Assembly (NCBI RefSeq): GCF_029873635.1
Contig: NC_080422.1
Coordinates: forward strand, 4,010,001-4,074,000
DNA length: 64,000 nucleotides
Direction: 5' to 3'
From: Malania oleifera
Lineage: Eukaryota > Streptophyta > Magnoliopsida > Santalales > Ximeniaceae
This document shows, in pieces, positions 34,401 to 46,400 of this stretch (the stretch's first letter is position 1; each line of letters begins with the position of its first letter). The notes beneath the pieces are model-generated. The model saw only the letters and a program-made list of their open reading frames with translations. It searched no databases and was not told where the DNA came from. The position numbers and the translations under genes are program-made.

Positions 34401-37400
34401 CAACTCTCTCTCTCTCTCTCCCTCTCTCTCTCCCTCTCTCTCTCTCTCTCTCACAACTCTCAGTTCTGCGCACAACACAACACACTACACACAGCACTCT
34501 GCACAACTCCACACTCATATATATATATACACAAGGGGGAGAAAAATTCAAAAAGCGGTGGCTGCAATTTCAGCATAGTCTACAGAGGTTGGTGGCTGTG
34601 GGTCTCCAATGTCAAAGAACACGGTTGGGCTGTTGGTCTCCATTTCAACGTAAGCTGCGGGGGAGGTGCTACCGACGATTCCACACCTGCAATCTCAACA
34701 ATCTCCCACTTGGAGACAGAGGCAACATCTCAATCAGTGTATAGGTATGTGCTCATATTTGTCTTCAAGCATGAAGACCAATTGAAGTTGAGCACAACTT
34801 CAGCTTCTCTGTAGTTACCACCTTCGTCAACATGTCAGCTGGATTTCTGCTACCTTGAATCTTTTCAAGTGTTAATACTCCATCCTTTAATAGAGATCTG
34901 ATGAAGTGATAACGCAGTCCAATATATTTGGTTCTGGAATGAAATGCAGAGTTCTTTGCCAGATGTATCACACTCTGACTGTCGCTGTACAAAACATTCC
35001 TCTCCTGCTTTAATCCAAGCTTTGTCAACAAACCCTAAAGCCAAATCAACTCTTTGCTGGCTTCTATCACTGCTATGTACTCAAGTTCTGTAGTGGATAG
35101 GGCTACAATCTTTTGAATCTGCGACATCCAACTAACAGCTGTTATGCTAACAGTGAACACATATCCGGTGGTGCTCTTGCGGTAATCAAGTTCACCAGAA
35201 AAATCGGCATCTACATACCCTTTGACTTTCAAGTCTCCTTTGCCGAAACATAAGCACTTATCAACAATGCCTTTGAGGTACCTGAAAATCCACTTCATTG
35301 CTTCCCAGTGAGTCTTCCCTGGATTTGACATGAACCTACTGACTGCTTCCACTGCTTGGCCAATGTATGGTCTGGTACAAACCATGGCGTACACGAGACT
35401 TCCAATGGCTGAGGCGTAAGGTATCTTAGCCATGAAGTCCTTCTCTTCATCTGTCTGGGAAACTTGATCCTTGAAGAGGCAAAAGTGTCCTGCCAAAAGT
35501 GTATTTACTGTTTTGGTGCTGCTCATGTTAAACCTTTGTAAAACACGGCTAATGTACTCCGACTAAGATAACTACAATGTTCCCTGTCGCTTATCTCTAG
35601 AGATCCGTATTCCAAGTATTTGCTTCGCTGAGCCTAAGTCCTTCATGTCAAACTCCATTGACAATTGCTGCTTCAATTTCCTGATCTCTACTATATTTGG
35701 TCCTGCGATTAGCATGTCATCCACATATAATAACAGAATGATAAAGCTATACTGATACCTCTTGAAGTAGCAACAATGGTCGGCGTTACACTTTAGAAAA
35801 TCATTACTATGCATAAAGCCGTCAAATTTTCGGTACCATTGTCTAGGAGCTTGTTTGAGACCGTACAAGCTCTTCTTCAACCTGTACACCAGATTCTCTT
35901 TACCTTTCTCTGAGAATCCTTCTGGTTTATGCATGTAAATTTCCTCATCAAGATCACCGTGAAGAAACGCCGTCTTCACATCTAACTGCTCAAGATATAG
36001 GCTCTTTGAGACAACAATGCTCAAGATTGATCTGATGGTTGTCAGCTTCACAACTGGTGCAAAGATGTCGGTGTAGTCAATTCTTTCCTTCTGCTCGAAG
36101 CCTTTAACTACCAACTGAGCCTTGTACCTCCTGGAGCCGTCATGCTCCTCTTTGATTCTGTACACCCACTTGTTCTGAAGGACCTTCTTACCTTTGGGCA
36201 ACTCAACTAGTTCCCACATTCTATTGAAGGTGAGGGACTTCATCTCGTCCTTCATCGCAAGCTCCCATTTGCTCGTATCTGCCACCTGACATGCTTCATC
36301 ATAGTATTCGGGCTCTCCTTCATCTGTAAGAAGTAAGTAATCTATATACCTTATGTTTGGTACATGGGGCCGAGTAGATCTCTTAAGCGCTGGAGTTGGA
36401 GTAGGAGGCGGTGGTGCGACGATCTGCTCCACTAGTTCCTCTGCCTGAGGATTCTCAGCATTCTGCTGTTGTGTCCTGCAACATTCTGGGATATCATTCA
36501 TATCTACATAGGTTGACTCTATCTGAACTGGTTCGGTGGATTCTGCTGTGTGCCTATCTTTGAACATCACCTTTTCGTTGAAAATCACGTCTCTGCTTCT
36601 GATCAACTTCTTGTTTTCGTCATTCCAAATGCGATATCCATATTCTTTTTCACCATAACCGACGAAAATGCATTTCTAGGACTTAGGATCAAGCTTGTTC
36701 CTGACATGATCACTGATATGTACATATGCAACACAACCAAAAACTTTCAAATGCGAAAGTCTCACCTCTTTTCCGCTCCATACCTCTTCTGGTATACGGT
36801 GGTCCAAAGGTATTGATGGACCCCTGTTAATCAAGTACGCTATTGTGCCAACTGCTTTTACTCAGAACTGCAAAGGTAAGCCTAACTGTATATGCATGCT
36901 TCTGGCTCTTTCAGTCAACGTTCGGTTCATCCACTCTGCTACGCCGTTGTGCTGTGGCGTACCCGACACAGTTCTTTCCATCCTGATACCGTGCTCATAG
37001 CATAATTTCTTGAACGGTGTCTTCATACTCACCACCGTTGTCTATTCTTAACTTCTTAATTCTCAAACCAGTTTCGTTTTCAACCATAGCTTTCCATACC
37101 CTGAAAGCATAATATACTTCCGACTTATACTTCAGAAAGTAAACCCATACCTTCCGAGAGTGATTGTCAATAAACGTGACGAAGTAATTCCTTCTGCCTA
37201 TGGATGAGACGGGCGTTGGTCCCCACATGTAAGAACTCGAAAAATAGAAAAATGGATTCCTGCAGATTTCGTCAACGAAGGCAATAGGCTTTTTGTCGAC
37301 GAAATTCAGAGGTTTGTCGACGAAGAGAAGCCGAGAGGTTTGGAAAATTCTAAATATCAGACTTCGTTGACGAGGCTGCCGACATCCGCGACGAAATCCT

Positions 37401-40400
37401 TGACTTTTTGTCGACGAAGGTACTTTTCGTCGACGAAAACTGGGCGGGTCAAAGGGGGTATAAAAGGAAAATTTCTTTTCTTATTCATTAAGTTTCTTAC
37501 TCTCTCTCTATCTACTCTCTCTCTCTCTAAAATCTCTCTCTCTCTCTAGATTTTCTCGCCGGTCGTTAATAGAATCGGAAATCTGAGGTTACCACGAGGA
37601 TCGTGGAGGGATTCTCTACAACTTTTGTGGATCGGAATCTCGGTTCGAGCGTTTTCGGGTTTCGGGCCAAAATCGAGGTAAGACTCGATTTTCATTTCTG
37701 ATTCAGTATATGTGAAGTAGTATGGATTATAAGCATGTTTAGTATTGTGGTTTGTAGATTTCGGAGTCTCGGTTCGTAGTTTTGAGGGCCGTAGAGTTCG
37801 TGATTTGGTTTCGGGTTGAGGTAAGGGGATTCTGTTTATAGTTTATATCAGTTCGTTTTCGAAATCAGGATCGGTAAGCCTGTAGGCTACGATCGTATGT
37901 ATGTTTTGACTACTTATTTGGGGAAATCTATCAGGTAAAAACACGAAATTTTCGGGTTATAGTTTTCGGGAAAATTGGGGATTTCGGGTATCATCTCTTA
38001 TTTGATTGGAAAAATGTTTATGTTGTTTAAACTGTATTATTGAGGTGACCGTAATCCATATTTGCATAAACTGTATACTTGAAATTGTAAACGATATGAT
38101 TTGCCGTAAACCAAATAAGTGTGGTATGTGTGTATGTTTGTATGTTGTTCCAGGTATTTGTGAAAAATAGCTATGTGGCGGCTTATTACCGTACGCTGAA
38201 ATGTATAGGGACGTGAGTTCCAAAGTGATTTCAGGTTTTGTGAAAATCGGCTAGGGGCGGCTAACTATCGTACGCTGTAACAGCTAGGGGCGGCTAACTA
38301 CTGTACGCTGTGCCCTGTAACGGCTAACTACCGTGGGCAAGAGTGGCCGGCTCTATATCCGGGGTGCGAAATATCACCAGTATGATTTGGTTGGTCATCG
38401 AATGTAGCAACGGACCACAGTGGGCCTAGGTTGACGTAGTGTAGTTTGCACATGGTAACGTAATCGGGGTTAGACCAGGTGACCTTGTGTAGTTGCATGT
38501 GTAGCAATGGATTCACTATTGGGCTTGAGTCGAAAACCTTCGTAGTTTAATGTGTTGGAACGTAACCGCTGTGAGACTAGGTGACTTGTGCAGTTGTGAG
38601 TAGTGTGACGACACTGACCATATGTATGTATGTATGTATTTGAGTATCGTATGAACTGGAATGGATTTTGTGGAAATACTGGAACTGTATGGAATTGTAT
38701 GGAAATGTATGGAACTTGTTTTGAAATTGTACGTATGTGTTTCAAACTGTATCGTATGTATGTGTTATGAAGTATGAAAATGACACTGGTATGCCACACA
38801 TTGATATAACCTGTTTTCTCCCTTACTGAGAGGTGTCTCACCCCAAATATATACAAATATTTTTTAGGTCCTTCGGGTAACCGAAACTAGCATCCTAGCA
38901 TCTGGAAGCGAGGTGTGTTTAGCTACTGTTAGTACCTAATAGGTACGAATTTTGTAACCGGGTTGTCCTGATGGATTTTGTAGACACCCGTGGTATGTAT
39001 AGTATCTTGTGGTTATGTTTAATCCTATATGGTATAGACTCTGGTATGATACAGTTTGATATAAAGAAAGACCATATTCCGCTGCGTATATAACGAGTAT
39101 AGACATGTATTGTATGAATATATATAGGGCATCCGTTACCCCACGGGGTCGTACCCTCTTGAGTATGGTATCTTGTATGTTTTATATTGATACAGAGACA
39201 GGTTAGGTTACTTAATTCACCCCTGGGTCCCATTTCAGGGTTCGGGGTGTGACACCACACATCTGAGTAGACTAGTTCTAGTCTCTTCTTCTTTGGGGCA
39301 TGGGTGTTTGTTTGGAAACTGATCCTCTTCTATTTCCCAAATATGCAATCCTCACACAAGTCAATCTGCACTGACTGTAGACCACTCAATTTTCCCTTTG
39401 AGTGCATCACCCTGAGTCCTTTCTTACTCATGTGATCGATTCGTTGGTGCCAGATGTTGCTGTCGTCATTTCCTGCAGCAACTGAAATAGACATGGAGGC
39501 ATTGGAGGATAGATAAAGTGTTCTGCTTTTCTTACCTCGCGCAATGATTAGTACACCCTTTGAAACCTTCCATTCATCGCCAATAAATGTCGTCGTGTAT
39601 CCCTCATCTGCCAGCTGACCAACTACGATCAAATTCTTTTTCAGGTCCGGAATATATCTGACATCCTTCAGCTTCCATGCTGACCCGTTTATATTGATAT
39701 TCACAGCTCCCTTGCCGATTAGTCGCAAGGTTGATCGTTGCCAAGGTGCACCTTACCGAAATTACTTGGTGTGTACTCCTCTAGGCAATCTCTGCAGCAA
39801 GTGGCATGAAATAAGGCTCCGGAGTCTAAGACCCAAGACTCCTGCTTGCTCTCCAAAGAGCATATCAATGCATCTTTTTCTCTTGAGGAAGAGGCGAAAT
39901 TTGCTTCTGTCTTCGCCTCAAATTCTTTTCTCGTACCTTTGCACTGGTTTCTGAAATGCCCGGCCTTTCCACAGTTCTAGCACTCAATGTTCTTTGTGCC
40001 CTGGGAACCTCTGGGATTTCTGGATCTAGACCGCCTGGTCCTAGATCTGTCGCGATTGTTTAATCGTCCGTGCCCGGTTCCTTTTCCTCGGCTTTCCACA
40101 TTCAAAGATGAACTTGAAGTGGAGGCATTGTTCGATTGCATTCTGATCTCTTCTGTCAAAATCATGCTGATAACCTCGTTGTACTTCAGCTTCGATTTTC
40201 CTACAAAGCTACTGATTGTAGTAACAATACCTTTCCAACTCTCAGGCAGCTGACTGAGAATCAGTAGGGCACAGATATCACAGTCAAATGCAATTCCAAC
40301 CAAGGCTAGTTGATCCGACAGCTCGTTGAAATTATTCAGGTGTCTACTGAAACTTTCACCTGTAGACATACTCATTGTAAACAATCTTTTCATCAAGTGT

Positions 40401-43400
40401 ACCTTATTCGCGGTTGATGGCTGCTCGTACATATTAGATAGAGCATCCGTAAGGGATTTGGTGGTTGTCAAGTACTTGATGTTGAAGGTAACAGACTTTG
40501 CCAATGTCATTCTGATAGCTCCGAGAGCTTTTCGATCAAGCAACTCCCACTCGCTCTCCTTCATGGATTCTGGCTTCTCCTTCAATGGTAAGTGCAACTC
40601 CTCACCAAACAAGTAGTCTTCAATCTGCATTTTCTAGAAACAGAAGTTCGTGCCGTCAAACATCTCGATCTGAGAGCTCTTTTCGTTCGACATCTTGATT
40701 TGCTAATTTAGAGACGGAATTAGCTCAAACGGACAGCACGGTTGGATCCGAAATGGCTAAAAACCCTAGAAATGGCTTAAGTTGTTCAAAAAACGAACCC
40801 GAAATGGCTTCGAAAAGCCCAGTCAAACTCTTGGTCAAATCTGGTCAACTCTAGTAAACTATGACGGAATATTCCTCTGACTGACGGAATATTCCTGACA
40901 GCGTTAGTGACGTCGTTAAATGACGTAGCAACGTGGGGCCCACTGCTGACGTGGTACTGTGGGGCCCACCTACTGGCGAGTGAATGTGGGACCCACTGTG
41001 GGACCTAGCTGCTGACGTGGCGTGGGCCCAAGCTAATGTAGCGGCTGGCTTGGCCGCTGACGTGGCGGTGAAGTGGCTGCTGACTGGGCTACTTGCTTGG
41101 CGCCACGTGGCGCTGACGCGGCAAGCTGACCAGGTGCTAACGCGGCGCGGGTCCCGACTGATGTGTCCGATGACGTGGACCATCTTCTTCCTTTCGTCCG
41201 TTGGCCGGTCTTTCGCCGGCGCGTGGGGGCGCATGGATTGACCTGCCGGTGCGTGAAGGCGTGTGGAAATGTCGTCTGGACATTAGCGACGTGTGCAGGC
41301 GCTTGCTATGCTGTCTGAGGTCGTTTGGAGCTCCGGTGGCCACCATTGGCTTCGTCTCGACGAGAGGAATGCGATGGTGGCCTCAAAAATGAATTTTGGG
41401 CTACTGGATAGAGGCTCAAATCTGGGAATTTTTTTCCGATCTGGCTATTTTCCTCCAACCTCGCTCTGATACCAATTGTTGGGGTTAGATCCTGGAGCAA
41501 CAATCACACACGAAATGCGAACACACAAAATGGAACATTGGATTTACGTGGTTCGGTCGAATTGACCTACGTCCACGGAGCACACACCAAATCACTATTA
41601 CCACCGAGAGAATTATACAGGAGGAGCCACACTGCTAAACTCAACTCTCTCTCTCTCTCTCTCACACACACACAACTCTCTGTTCTACACACAACACTCT
41701 GCGCACAACACAACACAACACACTACACACAACACTCTGCACAACTCCACACTCATATATATATATATACACAAGGGGGAGAAAAATTCAAAAGGCGGTG
41801 GCTACAATTTCAGCATAGTCTGCAGAGGTTGGTGGCCACCGGTCTCCAATGTCAAAGAACACGGCTGGGCTGTTGGTCTCCATTTCAACATAAGCTGCGA
41901 GGGAGGTGCTTCTGCCGACGATTCCACACCTGCAATCTCAACAGAAACACATGGCAAGGCCTCTACCAATCCTGGTCTTGGGATGTTCTAGAGAGTTTTG
42001 GCTTGGTGGGCTTGACTTAGGGTTTTCTAAAGTGGATATCTACCCCTTAGCTTGTTCTTAAGTTGCTCTAGCATTCGTGTGTCATTTGTGAAACTAGTTC
42101 CCTTTTTATATGCTCTTATCCTAACCATGTGTCATGATCAGATTCACTCAAAATCCATTTTTTTCCCATTAATTGAGATATGGCATGTCAATCTATTCTA
42201 GGAGGATAACACCTTATAGCATTCTCTCTCTCTCTCTCTTCACTTTGGATTCCCACTAGTTCAAAAATCTCTTTGGCTATCCAAATACCTTCACCTGCCA
42301 TAATCCATGCTTAAGCTTCCTGGTAATTGCCCGGTTCTCCTCTTTAGGCACTTCCTAGAACGTCCATTACTTTTCTACAACAAAGCTCTCCTCCCTTCTG
42401 AAGAACCCCCTCCACATTTTGATGACTCCATTGGGGAGAGACGGAGAGTTTGATTGTGTAAGGTTATGGCTAAGAGAAAGGTAAGCAGTTAACCAGAAGC
42501 TTCTAATACTCAACCCACTCAAGACATAGAGAATGAAGCGAATTCCAGTGATCATGCTATTGAGTGTAAAGAATCTTCGAACTTTGACACCTACTGACCT
42601 ACATGACTTAGATGATTCAAATGGTTCAAACATCCCAAGAAAAAGTTTACTTAATGAAGCAATTGCTATTATTAGTCAAATGATTCTAGCATCCACCTCA
42701 GTTTCATAACCTCAAGGGATTGCCTTGAACCATCTGGCTAATTTACCTCAAAGTGGGAACAATGACTATATTGATCCTCCTATTTCTGGGGGGTACGATA
42801 AAGACATGCCATAAGATCCTTCTACCACGAACCTTGCAATGGTCTCTCAAACACCACCTTTCTTGGGGATAATCTCTACTTCACCTTTTGCAACCACTAT
42901 GCTTCTTCCAAAACTTCAATATGGAGGATCCACTTCACATGCCCCTCCAAACCTCACTCCTCCTCCTTCAAAATCCATCATATCCAATTCTATCCCTTAC
43001 ACCACTAAGGAGGATTTGGATAAGATTTTGGACAAGAATGATGAGAAGTCTTTTTTTCTCTAGGATGAACTTTAGTCTTCCATATATATATTGAAATATC
43101 TCCAAGCCTTATTTAGGTTTAGGGTCCCTTCCAATCCCAAATCTAAGCTCTTCAATAGCAAGTCTAGTGACACCAAGGAGCATCTAATGAAGTTTGTGGT
43201 GACTTCTAGCGTCTATAGATTGGATGATGATCTCAAACTAAAGGAATGTTCCAAATCCTTGATTGAGAAGGCATACATGTGGTATGCTACTCTAATACTA
43301 GGGTTCATGGAAACTTAGGATCAAATGTGTCATTTTTTTGTGGAAAATTCGTCTCCACTTAGGAGAAGGTGACTTTGGTGGATCTTGAGAGGGAGCATCA

Positions 43401-46400
43401 AATGTATAAATAGGATCTAATGGACTATGAAGAATGCTTTGAGGAGCATGTATTAGTCATCCAAGATAAAATTGAGGAGTGGGAGCTTGTGAAAGTTTGC
43501 ATCCAAGGGATGTTTATTGAATATTGGGTGCATTTGGAGAATTTGGCATTGTCATCCTTTGCTAAAAGCTACTTGAAGGACTAATAACTCCATTCAAAGG
43601 CAAAGGAATGACAATGCCCATTTCAGGAAGAGAGGTCCTAGTGTGAATGTCATCCAAAGTTGGGAACAAAATTTGAATAAGAAACTCCACAATGATACAC
43701 ATGTTGGGACTTGGGAGACAGTCAAATTCAGGCATGTTTAGGTTTTAACATCCAAGGGATGTAGAGAAAATTGCATTCAAGTTGCCTTGACTACAATGAA
43801 CTATATTGATAAAAAGCTTTCCTATGAGATAGTATCTCGCTTATACCAAAAATTCTGTGAGGGCTTTATTGGCACAAGAAGTGGGTGAGCAAGAATGTCC
43901 AATATATTATTTAAGCAAATTCTTACATAGGAGTGAAGTTGATTACTTGGCTATATGAAAACAGAATATAAATTCTATATTTCTTCAATTCTGGACTTTC
44001 TTTACATCCCAATCTTACATTATATAGTAAAATCACCTATTCTAAACAAGGAAATAATCCCCTTACAAGATAATATAAAATCTTCTACATTTACCCACTT
44101 TCCTAATTTATTCATTATTCACAAAGATACTTGGAATTTTAACCCCCCTCAAACTGGATCATAGATATTAATCATCTCCAAATTGCTAATGAGATCATCA
44201 AAGTTCTGTCATGCCAACCCTTTAGTAAAGATATCTGCAGTTTGTTCGTTGGTAGGTACATAAGTCATACAAATAGTTCATTCTTCAACTTTTTCTTTGA
44301 TAAAGTGTCAGTCCACTTCCACATGTTTAGTCCTGTCATGTTGAACTGGATTGAGAGAGATACTGATGGCTTCTTTGTTGTCGCAATAGAGTTTGATAGG
44401 AATTTTTACCAGGACCTGTAGTTCTTCCAAGAGTTTTTGTAACCATAGTCCTTCACATATTCATTGAGCAACTGCCCTAAACTCAGCTTTAGCACTACTA
44501 CGAGCCACTACATTATATTTTTTGCTTCTCCAAGTTACAAGATTTCCCCAAACGAATGTGCAATACCCGGTGGTGGATCTTCTATCTTCCACTTATCCTG
44601 CCCAATCTGCATCTGTAAAGATCTCTACTTCCTTGCTTTCATATTTCTTGAAGAAGAGTCCTTTGCCTGGGGAGCCCTTGAGATATCGAAGGATCTAGTA
44701 CACAGCATCTAAATGAGCTTCTTTTGGTGAATGCATGTGTTGGCTTACCACACTGATTGCAAATGCAATATCTGGTCTAGTATGTGATAGGTAGATTAGC
44801 TTACCAACCAATCTATGATACCTCTCCTTTTCAACTGGTATTCCACAGTCTTCGACCCTCTTTACTGCTTCAATTGGGGTTTCATTAGGTTTGCATCCAA
44901 GCATGTCAGTTTCAATTAGAAGATTAGTAATATACTTTCGCTAAGAGACACTAATACCCTTTTTCGTTCTAGCAACTTCCATGCCCGAGAAGTACCGCAT
45001 TTGTCCCAAGTCTTTAACTTCAAATTCAGTAGCTAAAATTTTCTTCAATCTTTCCATCTCTACTGTATCATTCCCAATTAGGATTATATCATCAACATAC
45101 ACTATTAGAATTGTTCTTTTACCCCTTTCAGACTATTGGAAGAACAGGGTGTGATCTGATTGCCCTTGTCGATATCCTTGGTTCTTTATTACTTTTGCAA
45201 ATCTGTCGAACCATGCTCTGGGAGATTGTTTGAGTCTATACAAGGACTTCTTGAGTTTACACACTCTGTTTTCTTCACCTTTCTTACTGAAGCCTAGTGG
45301 AATAGTCATGTAGACTTCTTCTTCTAACTCGCCATTTAGAAATGCATTCTTGATGTCAAGTTGTTGTAGTAAACAATCTAAGTTGGCTTCTAATGACAAG
45401 AGGACCCAAACTATATTCAAGTTTGCCACCGGTGCAAATGTCTCCGTATAGTCAATGTCATAAGTCTGTGTAAATCCTTTTGCAACAAGTCTGACTTTAT
45501 AACGTTCAACTGTCCCATCAGATTTATATTTCACTGTGAAGACCCATTTACAACCATCTGACTTCTTCCCTCTTGGCAAATTCATTACATCCCAAGTTCC
45601 ATTTTTTTTCCAGAGCCCATGTTTCCTCCATGACCACCTCCCTCCATTTAGGTATTTCTAGAGCTTCCTGAATATTCTTTGGAATTCTCATCCTGTTAAG
45701 GTTTGAGGCAAAAGCACGATATCCTGTAGACAAGCTTTCATAAGACATGCATTTAGACTAGGGATATTGAGTACATGACCTGGTTTGTTTTCTGATTGCA
45801 ATAGGTAAATTGATGTCATCAGGTACAGGATTATCAGAAGAGAGCTCATGACTATCTATTACCAGATCAAGATTGGGCGTGGACTTATGGTTGTTCAAAG
45901 CCATCATCGGTTCCAACGCTCTTGGTGCCTCAGGTATGAGATTCTCCCTATTCTTTGTGTTCGGCTTTCTTGAGTAAACGAGTATGTCTATGTTGTTTTG
46001 CTTCCCTACATCTCCCCTCAAGGTTAAGTGTTCTTTTGTGTTCGACAGGTCAAGAAGTGATGCAATGGAAGGTTCAATAGATGGGTCAGAGAATGAAGCA
46101 ATGGGAGGCTCAATAGATGGCACAGATTCAAATGGCATAGATTCAGTAGTAAAGAAGTCAAAGAACCGATCTTCACTCCATTCTCCCCCTGAAGAGAGGT
46201 CTTTGGGGAAAATAAGGAGTGGTTTCAAAGAATGTGACATCAAGGCTAACAAACATCCTTTTTGAGACGGGGTCATAACATTTATAGCCTTTTTGGGTAG
46301 GGGAGTAACCAATGAAGACACATTTAACAGCACGAGGATCCAACTTATCCCGATGGTGAGCATGAACATGAACAAAGGCAGTGCAGTCAAAGATTTTCAG

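Larger units (their letters stand above)
37228..39254 (+). mobile_element. Solo LTR nested in the copia 1 integrase
   Basis: A 2027-bp insert starting TGTAAGAACTCGAAAAAT and ending GGTTCGGGGTGTGACA. Perfect CCACA duplications flank it (37223-37227 and 39255-39259). Removing it and one TSD restores the integrase reading across YSDVW and WGPTP. It has GTCGACGA motifs (about 37265-37440), a TATA box at 37459, CT runs, a leader with a GGTAAGACTCG donor-like site at about 37677, and internal repeats of a GGCGGCTAACTACCGTACGC unit at about 38176-38340. This is gypsy-type LTR style, distantly related to those at 3900 and 63185. Confidence 0.85.
34236..41943 (-). mobile_element. Ty1-copia retrotransposon, Tork/Tnt1-like (copia 1)
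   Basis: The element is bounded by 465- and 467-bp LTRs (34236-34700 and 41477-41943) that start TGTTGGG(A/G)TTAGATCCTG and end CTGCAATCTCAACA. It has a perfect GAAAC duplication. Coding direction is minus: primer site at 41474-41463, leader, gag, protease, integrase, reverse transcriptase, RNase H, then a purine tract (AAGTGGGAGAT, 34711-34701). The LTRs are nearly identical apart from CT-repeat length and scattered changes, which points to a fairly recent insertion. Stops, frameshifts and a 2-kb nested LTR make it defective. It sits in the 5' LTR of the gypsy element. Confidence 0.9.

Noticed and set aside
41984-42420. The sequence right of copia 1 as unique intron DNA
   Set aside because: It matches 55470-55997 closely, so it is the remainder of a gypsy LTR.
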